In this document: positions 1 to 10,274 of the stretch, piece by piece
Numbering within the stretch: the stretch's first letter is position 1
How the letters are laid out: every line of letters begins with the position of its first letter
From: Lantana camara
Taxonomy: Eukaryota > Streptophyta > Magnoliopsida > Lamiales > Verbenaceae
Direction of reading: 5' to 3'
Assembly (NCBI GenBank): GCA_037501455.1
Contig: CM074858.1
Coordinates: 46,683,001-46,747,000 of the forward strand
Length of the DNA: 64,000 nucleotides
Notes under the pieces: model-generated
What the model was told of the DNA's origin: nothing
Seen by the model: the letters and a program-made list of their open reading frames with translations, nothing else
Database searches by the model: none
Position numbers and translations under genes: made by a program

Positions 1-1160
1 GTTTTGTTTTGGTAAAACGAACCCTATAACCCTTATGTGCTAGTTTTCGGCCAAAATGTATTATATTTATGAATGATTTCAAAACCATGAACATTTCAAG
101 CAAGCAATTCATGATTTCAAGCATGTTTGGCGAGTACATGATTGCACGTGGGCCCGAGGGTAATTCTTGAGCCAACCGGGAAAGCAAGGGCTGACGGGTA
201 ACTCCTGAATTATCCTCACATTGTTGGGATCACCCCCGAAGCCACTAGGAGATTAGTGGTGGAAGGAGTTCCGTGTCTAGAGTGTCATGTCCTCTACACA
301 CACCATGTCATGGATAGTCGAGCCTTGCAAACTCGCTATCACCCGGAGGAAGAAGGAGACTGGGGATCAATCCGGCATGTCGGGTTGTCCTCGGGTTATT
401 GCATGATTTCAAGCATGAAATTGTTTATGTGAGCACTAAATAAATTGCATGATCACGTATTTATCAAGCCAGCAAGCATGATCACGTATTGTTCACGATT
501 GGGAGTTCGGTTGGAGATTGCCCTTACTCGCCAGGGCCACATGTTCATGACATTGACAAGCATGGATAAATAAACATGTTAAAATGAGTGGTTGTAATCT
601 CGGGCAAAGATTAAACTTCTTGAATTACATATCTATTTTATTCTAAAGTCTTCACCCGAGGCTACAACTTGCATGTGATGTGTGTATATATAATTATTGC
701 CCCTCACTCAGTCTTCGGTAGACTGATACTTCACTTTTCAGGTACCTTTGAGCGTGGTCGTGCTAGGCGGGTGTCCGGTCGTTCGAGTTTTGCATTTTCA
801 TGAGTCTAGCACCGTGCCTTCATGTATACTACTTTTGATATATTTCATGTTGTTGATCGGTATTAGTATTTTGGATACATGGTTATGTATATTATTAAGA
901 GATAATAATGTATCGATAATTAAGTGGTATCTATAAGTATTTATTCGGTAAATATGGTAGCTATATGTACGAATGATTTAATTGCTTCCGCTTTCATTAT
1001 CATGTACGCTTTGATGTTGTGGGGAGAGTGTCCCGCCTAGCTCGTCATTTTTATTGTCACCCGTTCGCTATAGTTTTGATTTATGTATGAACTTTCCATT
1101 TCATACGTGGATCGAGGCTATAGTGCGGGGGATGTGGTGCCCAGGGGGTTAGGGTGCTAC
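1..1160 (+). repeat. 3' portion of a Tekay-type LTR, left LTR of TekA
   Basis: Homologous to the second half of the other LTRs here. It has the GGGCCCGAGGG block, a CAGTCT...AGACTG hairpin (709-725), a splice-acceptor-like TTTTCAG ending at 741, and the inverted pair GCTAGGCGGG (762-771) / CCCGCCTAGC (1032-1041). It ends at GGGTGCTAC near 1160, with the last base of the usual ACA lost or altered. It is visibly far from the right LTR (5177-7935), at a guess roughly 70% alike, much more than the decay of the coding part suggests. It may not be the original partner. No coding region. Confidence 0.8.
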
Positions 1161-1167
1161 CGTGGAC

Positions 1168-1391
1168 TGTAATAGCCAAAGGTGCTTTGTCCCACATCGG
1201 ATTGGAGGTGGGCTTGAAGCCACTTTATAAGTGGTGGATCCCCCTCCCCTTGTAGAGGCCTTTTCCTGGGTGGTTCCCTTCGGGGTCTGGTTCCCACCTG
1301 GGAGAAACAAAACCGTGAGGGTGGTTCCCTTCGGGGTCTGGTTCCCATCCAAAGCGGACAATATCGAACGGCGGGTTTTCGGGCTGTTACA
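1168..1391 (+). mobile_element. TRIM-like solo LTR
   Basis: About 224 bp bounded by TGTAATAGCC and GGGCTGTTACA. It holds GTCCCACATCGG, a TTATAAGTGG block and GCGGACAATATC, features I associate with short plant TRIM-type LTRs. There is no 5S-like segment, so it is not Cassandra. A 29-bp direct repeat lies inside (1268-1296 and 1319-1347). Flanks TGGAC and GGATC do not form a clean target duplication. It sits exactly where the leader and 5' gag of TekA are missing. Confidence 0.6.
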
Positions 1392-2312
1392 GGATCGAGG
1401 CCGGATTATAATCCCGGGAAGAGGCCAATCACTTATGATGTCCCTCCACTACAGTCTAAGGGGCCGATGAAGAAATTCAAGCCACAAATGCCACAAGCTC
1501 CAGTTCAGAAAGCTCCCCGGGTTCCTCCTGTCGTACCACCATCTACCGGGAAGTCGGGATGTTCTTATTGTGGGTGGCCTACCCATACCTATGAGAATTG
1601 CCGGCGTCGCCTGAATCTTTGTCTTATTTGTGGAAAGGCTGATCATAAAGTGGATACGTGTCCAGATAAACGGGATCCGCTGCCTGGGGGACAGAGGCCG
1701 ATGATTAGGGCCCGTGCTTATGCCTTGGAAGACGAGGAACATGATGCAGACGTGGACCCGGCTGCCGTTGTTGAAGGTACCATTTGCATTCATGGCATCA
1801 ACATACACACCTTATTTGATCCGGGAGCTACTCACTCCTTGATTTCTTGTGATGTTTCCATTAAATTGCCTTTGTGTGTTACTTATTCTGATGCATACTA
1901 CGTGATTAGTACTCCTTTTGGTGGAAGTATAGAAACTAACCGGGTTTTTAGAGAGGTGCCGGAGAGTATTGAGGGTCGGGTTTTCTCAACGGATTTCATT
2001 GATTTGCCTATGTCACGGTATGGATCTATCTTGGGAATGGACTGGTTGTACAAGCACTATGCCACCGTGGATTGCCGGGCCAAGAAAGTTAGTTTGGGTT
2101 CTGAAGTTGTTACGGGTCAGAGTTCCAAGACGGTGCCTTTATTATCTTTTTCCGAAGCTCAGAAATTGGTTCGTGATGGGGCTACGGGATTCATAGCATA
2201 TGTCCTTAATCAACCGAAGGATCAAGTGAAGTTAGAGGAAACTGAGGTAGTAAGAGAGTTCCCGAGGTGTTCCCGGAGAAGTTGGATTCATTGCCACCGG
2301 AAAGGGAGATAG
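1392..2312 (+). pseudogene. gag-pol: TekA gag C-terminus and protease (broken)
   Basis: The coding frame is open from 1392, before the first Met at 1467. Numbering from 1467, two CX2CX4HX4C zinc knuckles bind nucleic acid at residues 32-45 and 52-65. The aspartic protease active site DPGATHS is at 118-124, and the family motif GMDWLYKHYATVDC follows. The protease normally cuts the Gag-Pol polyprotein. The Gag N-terminal capsid part is absent. Near 2255, after EFP, a frameshift moves the frame to that of the next segment and the tail to 2312 is out-of-frame sequence. Neighbours are the TRIM-like piece upstream and RT downstream. Confidence 0.85.
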
Positions 2313-2638
2313 AGTTTGTGATTGATTTGTATCCAGATGCCGAACCGTATTCTAAGACTCCATATAGGATGGCACCGGTGGAATTGAAAGAATTAGAAGT
2401 GCAACTTGATGGTCTTTTGGAAGTTGGGTATGTAAGACCGAGCTCGTCACCGTGGGGTGCTCCAGTTTTATTCGTGAAGAAGAAGGACGGTACCCTAAGA
2501 ATGTGTATTGATTACCGGGAGCTAAATCGGATGACGGTTAAGAATAAATATCCTCTTCCACATATTGAGGAGTTGTTTGATATACTCCAAGGGTCTAAAG
2601 TATATTCGAAGCTTGATTTGAGGCAAGGGTATTACTAA
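2267..2638 (+). pseudogene. pol: TekA reverse transcriptase, N-terminal half
   Basis: Begins just after the 2255 frameshift and holds the protease-RT linker ([19 protein letters not shown]) and RT fingers/palm: [40 protein letters not shown], and the first catalytic Asp in [11 protein letters not shown]. It is stopped by TAA at 2636-2638 and again by TGA at 2642-2644, six bases later in the same frame. Both are consistent with single C-to-T changes of CAA and CGA codons. RT would copy the element RNA into DNA in cytoplasmic particles; this copy cannot. Confidence 0.88.
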
Positions 2639-4051
2639 TTATGAATTCGAGCGGAGGATATTCCGAAGACGGGCTTCAATACAAGATACGGGCATTATGA
2701 ATTTGTAGTCATGCCTTTTGGATTGACGAATGCTCCCACCGCCTTCACGTATATGATGCATAGGATTTTCCGGCCGTTCCTTAACAAGTTCGTTATAATC
2801 TTCATTGATGATATATTGGTTTTCTCTAAATCAGCCGAGGAGCATGCAAGGCATCTCAAATTGGTGTTAAGAACGTTGAAGGAGCATCAATTATTCACGA
2901 AGTTTAACAAGTGTGAGTTTTGGATCGACCGGGTTTCATTCTTGGGTCATATTATTTCGGGAAAGGGATTAGAGGTTGATCCTTCAAAAATTGAAGCGGT
3001 GTTGAAGTGGGAGAAACCAAAGAACGCATCCGAGATTAGGAGTTTCTTGGGATTGGCGGGTTATTATAGAAGATTCGTGCAAGATTTTTCAAAGATCGCT
3101 GCTCCTTTGACTCGGTTAACTAAGAAGGACGTGAAGTATGTGTGGGATGAGAAATGTGAGAAGAGCTTTGATGTCTTGAGCGAAAAATTGGTTTGTGCTC
3201 CAGTATTAACTCTTCTAGAGGGTTCGGAGGGATATGTTGTGTATACAGACGCGTCGATGGAAGGATTGGGGAGTGTATTGACTCAGAATGGCAAAGTTAT
3301 TGCTTATGCCTCTCGGAAGTTGAAAGATTATGAGAAGAACTACCCGACACATGATTTAGAGCTTGCTGCCGTAATATTTGCACTCGGGAAGTGGAGACAT
3401 TATTTGTATGTAGTATCATTTGAGATTTTCACCGATCATAAGACTCTCCAACATCTTTTCACACAAAAGGAGCTCAATATGTGGCAACGGAGATGGATGG
3501 AGCGACTAGAAGATTATGATTGTGTTATCAAGTATCATCCCGGGAAAGCTAATGTAGTTGCCGACGCTCTAAGCAGGAAGGTGGGTGTTTCGAACTTGGA
3601 AGCTAGTGTAAGTAATGGAGTTGAGCCTATCGTGATTAGAGCTCGAGTTTCCAATATCTCCATTTATCCGGACTTGAAGTATAGAATGTTTGAGGCTCAA
3701 GGTAAGGATCCGGTAGTTCTAAGTTTGGTTTCTAAGGCTAGAGAGGATCCGGAAAGTCAATTCGGGTTCTATGAAACCGGTCTTCTTCGTTTCAAGAACC
3801 GAGTAGTAGTACCCGATGATTTGAAAAGGGTATTGCTCGAGGAAGCTCACAAGCCAGCTTATTCAATTCATCATGGAGGGAATAAGATGTACAAGGATCT
3901 CAAACAGTATTATTGGTGGCGTGGCTTGAAGAAGGATGTAGCAGAGTTCGTGAAGTGTTGCTTGACTTGTCAAAAGGTAAAAGCTAAGCATCAAAAGCCT
4001 AGGGACTTCTTCAGCCGTTACCTATTCCCGAGTGGAAGTGGGAGCAGGTGA
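2639..4051 (+). pseudogene. pol: TekA RT C-terminus, RNase H and integrase zinc-binding domain
   Basis: Continues the frame of the preceding RT piece; the first Met is 2711. RT motif [11 protein letters not shown] is followed by an intact catalytic FIDDILVFS, the thumb and connection ([27 protein letters not shown]), RNase H with [14 protein letters not shown] and FTDHKTLQ all keeping acidic residues, and LSRK at the RNase H end. The integrase N-terminal HHCC zinc region ends in CCLTC. About 4003 the frame shifts; the last 16 residues to 4051 are out of frame. Confidence 0.87.
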
Positions 4052-4310
4052 CGATGGATTTTATATCCGGGTTACCAAGAGTGAAGGGTGGATATACGAT
4101 GGTATTTGGGTGATAGTTGATCGTCTGACAAAATCTGCGCATTTCCTACCGGTCAGAATGTCCTTTAAGATTCGGAAGTTGGCCGAGATTTACAATAGGG
4201 AGATTGTACGACTTCATGGTATTCCGGTGAGCATTGTTTCGGATCGAGATCCCCGTTTTACTTCAAAGTTATGGCAAGAGTTACAAGAGATTTTAGGTAC
4301 AAAGCTTTAG
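4003..4310 (+). pseudogene. pol: TekA integrase catalytic core, N-terminal part (two frameshifts)
   Basis: After the shift near 4003 a different frame reads TMDFISGLP, the normal start of the core. A second shift near 4090-4105 returns to the frame that reads [15 protein letters not shown], containing the first Asp of the D,D(35)E triad. The second Asp is in VSDRDPRF. The frame ends at TAG 4308-4310, where the following bases still read FNTAFHPQTDGQ in the same frame. Integrase would insert the cDNA into chromosomes. This copy is broken in three places. Confidence 0.85.
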
Positions 4311-5141
4311 TTCAATACGGCGTTTCATCCACAAACTGATGGGCAGTCTGAGAGGGTTATTCGGTATTTGGAAGATCTACTTCGAGCTTGTGCCTTCGAT
4401 TTCCAAACCTCGTGGCATGATCAACTTCCTTTGGTAGAGTTCGCCTACAATAATAGCTTTCAAGCTTCGATTGGTATGGCTCCGTATGAATTGCTATATG
4501 GGCGAAAATGTCGATCACGGTTATTCTTTGATCTGGAAGAGTGGAATTGGTCGAAACAGGAAGGAGTAAAGAAGGGCAAGAAGCTTGAGAAACCTTCTAA
4601 GGCTGTGATAGCTATGATTGATAAAGTTCAACAGATTCAACAACGGATGAAAGCTGCACAAGATAGACAGAAGAGTTACGCCGATACTCGCCGGAGGGAT
4701 CTCAAATTTGAAGTGGGGGACCGGGTTTTCTTGAAGGTATCTCCACGAAAAGGGTTTTCTCGTATTGGAAAGGGAGGAAAGTTGAATCCCCGTTACTTGG
4801 GTCTGTTTGAAGTTCTTGAGAGAATTGGGGAAGTGGCTTATAGATTGGATCTACCGCCAAATCTTACCGGGATTCATAATGTGTTTCACGTGTCTCAGCT
4901 AAGGAAGTATTATCCTGATGAAACCGGGATTCTCCCTATTGAAGAAGTGGAGTTGGAACCGAATCTTTCATTTATTCAGAAGCCGGTCAGAAATTTGGAT
5001 TAGAAATTTCAAGAGTTAAGGAATCGGAGAATTCCTATGGTGAAGGTGTTATGGCGAAGTGACAAATCTGAAGAGATGACTTGGGAACCGGAAGAGAAGA
5101 TGAGAAGATTTCATCCGGAATTATTTTCATCCGATCAGTGA
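4311..5141 (+). pseudogene. pol: TekA integrase C-terminal half with chromodomain
   Basis: Same frame as the preceding piece, after TAG 4308. It contains HPQTDGQSERV with the catalytic Glu, EFAYNNSFQASIGMAPYELL, the GPY/F-like segment (LNPRYLGLFEVLERIG), GIHNVFHVSQLRKYYPDE and, after an in-frame TAG at 5001-5003, a chromodomain (LRNRRIPMVKVLWRSDKSEE, then TWEPEEKM). In chromoviruses that domain directs integration towards heterochromatin. The true pol stop is TGA 5139-5141, inside a hairpin next to the polypurine tract. Confidence 0.86.
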
Positions 5142-5158
5142 ATCTGGGGACCAGATTC
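5140..5158 (+). other. Hairpin overlapping the pol stop, upstream of the PPT (TekA)
   Basis: Arms GAATCTGG (5140-5147) and CCAGATTC (5151-5158) pair perfectly over 8 bp around GGA. The same site in TekB, LARD1 and LARD2 pairs GAATCCG with CGGATTC, so a C-G pair there is a T-A pair here. Confidence 0.7.
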
Positions 5159-5162
5159 TTCT

Positions 5163-5176
5163 AAGGGGGGGAGAGT
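5163..5176 (+). promoter_or_regulatory. Polypurine tract (plus-strand primer site) of TekA
   Basis: AAGGGGGGGAGAG followed by T directly abuts the LTR start TGTAACGCCCC. This is the standard position for plus-strand priming. Confidence 0.85.
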
Positions 5177-7935
5177 TGTAACGCCCCAAATTCCGAAAGT
5201 TCAGGTAAGCACGCCACGTACGGGTCTTCGGGAGTTGGGGGTTTAATTTTATCTATTTACTTGTTCATTATAATATTATGTGCATTATACATTTCTATGT
5301 ATTTATATGAATTAACTTTAAACGTGAAATATGTGAATCAAGTGATAATGTGCCTAATTGTATTATATGACTTAATTGATCGTTTTATAAATTTATGGAC
5401 TTAATTGCATTTCATGAATTGGGAGTTAATTGATCTTTTGTGTAGGGATATAACTTGATTGCATTCATTTAAATAATTGAGGGACTATTATGCAATTTAG
5501 GGTGGTTTTATGCTTGTAGTGGATGATATAATATATCATCTATGTATTCATCCCCCTCACTCTCATACATTACATTACATACAAGAGAACATCACACACC
5601 CACCTAGTAAGAATCGGTTTTTACACCTTCAAGAGAGAGAGAGGAGGATTTCATCAAATTCAAGCTATAATTCAAGGAATTAACAACCAAGTTGGAGCAT
5701 CATCTTCATCTCTTCATCCTTATCTCATTCTTCTTTCATTTCAAGGTATAACATGAGAATTGATTGAATTTCTTGATTGAGTGATGAGTAGGGTTTGAGG
5801 TTTGATTGATGCTTTCATCCTTATTCATGATTAGAGGCATGTTTAGGACCTTGTTTCTTCATTTCTTGCATGAAACATGAAGTTATGTGAAGGTTGGAAA
5901 GAATGTATATTTTTGGGGTTTTCATGAGAAATTCTTGATGCTTTGATGTGTATTTCATGGTTTGTTTGTTGGATAAGTGAAGTATAATGTGTATTTGATG
6001 TATTTGGTTGTGTTATGGAGTGATCTTGCATTTCTTATTGTTTTGGTTGTTTTTGGTTCGTTTATGCCCTGTTTTTCCCTGTTTTTTCGACCCAGAGGAC
6101 GCTGAATGGCCGTTCGGTTCCTTCCCGAACGGGGGTTCACTCGTACAGAACCACCCTGCTCTTTTGAACAGTCGTTTCTTGTTTTGTGCATGGATTTCGA
6201 ATGACCGTTCACTATTCAAATGATCTGAAAATGACCTGATTTTTAAACCGTTGGAAACCTCTTGAAGTCTAGAACAACCTCCAATTGGAATCACCTCATT
6301 ATCTTTTGTCATTTGTGAGATTTAATCAATTCTTTTGGGTGTCGCCACTTTTCTTATAAATTTCAATCACCTAACTTCAAGCTTACGCCATTTTCTTCTC
6401 GCTTTGAACTAGAAAACGAGCCATATATCCTCGGAAAGCTATATGTGTCTAGTTTCATTTCCAATAAACAAAACTCAATTTAAACTTCTACAACTCAAGA
6501 TATTTCCATTTTCCTACAGCATATGCGGTTCCAAAAACTGTCAACTTTTCCTAACTTTTGCCAAACTTCACCAAAACCCCTCTTCTTGCATTCCTTTCAC
6601 TTCCTTGGCTCCCGTATGTGACTTATATGAATTATATGTTTACTTTATTGATAAGTATGCTCCTATTTGACACTCATTGATTATAAATGCATGATTGAGG
6701 TTACATATCATTGTCGTTCGTCATAATTGGTTCATTCGCATCGAGTCTTATTTCACACTTGTCCTTGTTGCACAGATCTCGGTCCCGGAGGCGAGGAGCA
6801 CGCTCCATAGGGTGTTTCTTTGTTCCTTTTTGTTGGTTAAGGTGAGATTTAAATTCTAGATATATAGAGCCCTTACAACCTTATGTGATTTTCTGCCAAA
6901 ACGTATCTATATATCTATAGTTTTCGATCCTTATGAATTTCAAATGATTTCACGAAAATGGATTGATTGATTGATTGATTGACGGATTATCTTTGTCGAG
7001 TAACTATTGTTCACGTTGGGCCCGAGGGTAGTGTATTGTGCCAACCGGGAAAGCAAGGGCTGACTGGTAACTCTTGCACTATCCTCACCATTGTGGGATC
7101 ACCTCTGAATCCACCAGGAGGTTTGGTGGAGGAAGAAATCCCGTGCGTGGGAGTCATGTTCCCGACGTACACCATGATTAGATGGTTGGGCCTTGCAAGC
7201 CCGCCATCTCCTGGAGGAAGAAGGATTAATTGATTGAAATTGCTAATTGTGCACAGAATTGTTTGTGTGATCACTTAATTCATTAATTAAATTAAAGTAT
7301 TGTACAATGTCGGAGAAAGGTTGGAGATTTTCCCTCATTCGCCGGGCCACTGATCGATTGAATTGATTGTTAACTGTAAATTGAATTGTTATAATCTCGG
7401 GCGGGAATTTCTTGTTATTTTAAACCTATATTGTTTTCTTTATAAAATCTTACCCGAGGTTATAAATTGCGTGGTAATTGCGCATATACTTATTTATACC
7501 CCTCGCTCAGTCCGTGTTGGACTGACACCTCAACTTTTCAGTTTTGCAGGTTCGTGTTAGGCGGGAATTAGAGTCTAGTTTGTCTTTAATTTGGGTCTAG
7601 CACACTTCACCTTATATTTCGTTCATCTATTGATACTTGATACATGTTGTAGTATGTTTTGGCATATTTTGGGGAAATGATAATGTATTGATATGTAAAT
7701 GTTGGTATCTATTAATAAATATGTAAATATGGTACCTATAAGTATTGAATGTTATTGCTTCCGCTTTTATTGATCCGATTTGTTTATTGGTATTAATTGA
7801 GGGTACCCACCTAGCTTTTGAGTTTTTTTATCGTCTCCTGTTCGCTGTAGGCTTGATTCATGTATGAATTGTCATTTCATATGTAGATCGAACTATAGTG
7901 CGGGGGATGTGGTGCCTAGCGTTCCGGGTGCTACA
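5177..7935 (+). repeat. 3' LTR of TekA (2759 bp)
   Basis: Starts TGTAACGCCCC and ends GGGTGCTACA. TATAATATA lies at 5527-5535. Splice-like junctions: donor after 5745 (CAAG|GTATAA), acceptor before 6776 (TTGCACAG|), donor after 6841 (TTAAG|GTGAGA), acceptor before 7550 (TTTTGCAG|). A palindrome CCGTTCGG / CCGAACGG is at 6110-6132. Hairpin CAGTCC-GTGTT-GGACTG is at 7508-7524 and the imperfect long-range arms are 7556-7565 and 7806-7815. Closest relative in the window is Solo1, which has a different palindrome cassette. No gene. Confidence 0.88.
5527..5535 (+). promoter_or_regulatory. TATA-like box in the TekA 3' LTR
   Basis: TATAATATA followed by a pyrimidine-rich, CA-rich stretch. The same GATGATATAATATATCAT context is present in reverse in Solo1, which supports a conserved core promoter about 210 bases before the first donor-like site. 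Confidence 0.45.
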
Positions 7936-8584
7936 TATCTGTTGCATTCCTGCTTTGGATCAGTGCTTTTCGTGTCAAATACGTGCCATGAGCATGCACT
8001 AATCGCATGCATATATCCTTGAAATGATTTCTGATTTATAGATTATGAAGATAATATCAAACCACGGCCAAGCATCATGCTAACAACGTTCTATTGCAAG
8101 TCCTTTCTGAGGCATGGAAGATAGGAGGGATGCACCAGGGAAGGATATAGAGAATTGGAGAGGCGTAGTCTTCATGGATAGAGTTAGAGTTCAAGGGTTA
8201 GGAGCTGATGGAAATTAGACTTTAGAGATGCAAGTATAGAGGACACTTGATGAAATAGGAGTTGATCTGGGAATATTTATGACTCCGAAGATTAACATAT
8301 GCGGCTCTCTTTCATTGGATATCATAATTGGATTCCACGGGGTCATTCACCTTAAGGAATGGAGTGAATGAACCTTGAGGGTGCTTTAACTCAGGGTTCG
8401 GATTATGGAAGAGATAGCGAGGGTTGTGAAGATTCAAGTTAAAACACATGCAGCGGGAATTATGCATCAAGAGTCGTCAAAGAGGAATTTCTAAATGAAT
8501 TTAATGGTTAGAAAAGAGGTTGCAGAGGTTGCACAAGTTAAGATTGGGAAGAAGTGAGTCCGGGAGCCCTAAATTTCAACTAAG

Positions 8585-8887
8585 ATGGAAAACGAGTCGG
8601 GAAGGGATTGGAAGGAGCCAAGCAGCGTGGAAAACACAAGTTCATGGAAGGTGATAATACTATGGACAAGATTTGAGTTCGTTTTCCAAATCCAAGCTGA
8701 ATTGCCGTGTTGTGAGGGTGAATTGGGAAATATGGAGCAACGAATGGAAACGGTAAACAAAGGCAAAGACGTTTTGGAAGGAAAGCATGTGCGCAAGTGG
8801 GAGCAATTGGAAAGCAAGTTCTATTCTCAATCTAAACTCGTAAAGGATAAACAAAGGGATCTTGATCAGGGTGATGACTCGAAGTAG
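8585..8887 (+). CDS. Conserved unknown frame of the LARD family, copy 1
   Basis: 100 codons from ATG, highly charged and glutamine/lysine-rich, ending DQGDDSK. The stretch from ELPCCEGELG to QLESKF (about 41 codons) has counterparts without stop or indel in LARD2 (44221-44343), LARD3 (23819-23941) and LARD4 (about 52495-52617). Nucleotides differ by roughly a quarter between LARD1 and LARD2. Repeating hydrophobic spacing (ELGNMEQRMETVNKGKDVLE) suggests a coiled coil. I do not recognise the family. It could be a residue of a captured gene or a small element-encoded protein; translation is unproven. Confidence 0.35.
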   Translation: MENESGRDWKEPSSVENTSSWKVIILWTRFEFVFQIQAELPCCEGELGNMEQRMETVNKGKDVLEGKHVRKWEQLESKFYSQSKLVKDKQRDLDQGDDSK

Positions 8888-9651
8888 GATTCGGAAATAC
8901 CGTCGGGGTAATTTTATATGTGAGTTGGGCATTATTGAAGGGTGATTCCGGGGAGAAATTTGGATGCTAATTCCGTGGATGTAAAGGAAGTTAGGGACCA
9001 AGAAATTTCAATTCCAGACCGTGGAAGATACACGTGATTACAAAGATTCATGATAACTTGAAGACCGTGGGAGAGGCAAGGAATAATCAGCAAGTCAAAG
9101 TAACCTCGTGATTGGAGGAACGAGGAAAAGCTACCGAGCTAACAACTTACCACATTGGTGACAGGTTCCAAAACATTCATAGCACGTGCATCATACTTCG
9201 CATAAATTATTTATTCTTCTTTACTTATGTTCGTGCGTGCATTTCTAATTGATTTCGTTGCTCTAATGTGCTGCATATTTAATTGTCGTAAGTGTGCCAC
9301 ATGCATCGTTATTTTAACCCGACATGCATTCTAGTGTTTATTGATAGGAAATCCTTTCACCTCACTTATCAAGTATCTCTGCGACTGGGCCATATCTGAG
9401 TTAAGAGAAAAAGAAATAATGGGATGGCACATGACAAGGAAGATGATTTTGGGAAATAAAGAACTTCAGGTAAGGGATAGTTCGGTGGAAAGGAACTCCG
9501 AAGGAAAGTAAGACTAGATGTGGTTTCGGGGTGTTGGGATCGAATAAGAATAGAGAAGGGGGTTTTGATTACCAAGAGAATTGAAAAGGAAGATGAGAGG
9601 ATTGCGATGAAAGAAGGATCGATGGAGTTTAAAGTGTAACGATCGACATTT

Positions 9652-9662
9652 AAGGGAGAGAG
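9652..9662 (+). promoter_or_regulatory. Internal second polypurine tract, LARD1
   Basis: AAGGGAGAGAG in mid-element. LARD2 (45252-45262), LARD3 (24814-24824) and LARD4 (53465-53476) have a similar tract at the matching place, all resembling the terminal PPT. Confidence 0.5.
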
Positions 9663-9989
9663 TATAACCAAGAGGCAAAATTGAAACTTGAAGTGGCGGC
9701 CGAAGAAATAATTAATAGAGATAACTGAAATACATTTAAGGAAGACCTGGAAGTCCTAGTGGTGGTGGTCAAAAATGAATAAGACGACCTTAAGGGTTGA
9801 CCATTAAAATGAGAGCTAAGCCACTAAATTCGGGTTGATGGTTTTCATGGGGGATAGAGAGGATAACTCGTCGAATTTTTTTTATGTATGTAAGTCGGTT
9901 TGAAGATAAAGGAGTTATGAAGGAGTTTAGGGAAACTCGTAAGTTGATTTTTCAAGAGGGAACCGATTCAAGTTATTATAGATAAAGGG

Positions 9990-10274
9990 GTGCTGTTCAC
10001 AAAGCTTTGTTTAATGAGTTCGGTAAGAGATTTAAGAAGCGACAAACCGGCAAGGATGAACATTGGGAAATTTAAATCAAACTTCAAGGATCATCAAGAA
10101 CATCCTAACTTCGATTTAAGAAAGGTGGGGCCAAATACCGAATATAACTTTGAGGGGGTCAAAAAGAATAAACGGATAACATGGATGGAAGATGGGAAAG
10201 GATTCGTGTTGAGAGAGACTATAATGATAAATATCTCAAGGTCGGGATTTAATCGTCAAGGTTCTCAAGAGTAA
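9990..10274 (+). other. Open frame in LARD1, not conserved
   Basis: 94 codons, basic. The homologous stretch of LARD4 (around 53805-53950) carries stops and indels, so this frame is probably chance or already dead. No recognisable domain. Confidence 0.15.

Larger units (their letters stand above)
1..7935 (+). mobile_element. TekA: decayed Ty3/gypsy Tekay-type LTR retrotransposon
   Basis: The order is an LTR end (1-1160), a TRIM-like insertion (1168-1391), a gag-pol pseudogene (1392-5141), a polypurine tract and a 3' LTR (5177-7935). The left end lies outside the window. PBS, leader and the N-terminal part of gag are missing between the LTR end and the TRIM-like piece. The Tekay assignment follows from a DPGATHS protease motif, RT motifs, and an integrase ending in GIHNVFHVSQLRKYYPDE followed by a chromodomain. 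The sequence after 7935 continues as the leader of LARD1, so the element was inserted there. Its 3' flanking five bases are TATCT; the 5' target-site copy is outside the window. Confidence 0.85.

Noticed and set aside
1168..1391. Cassandra (5S-bearing TRIM)
   Set aside because: No 5S rRNA-like block between the ends.
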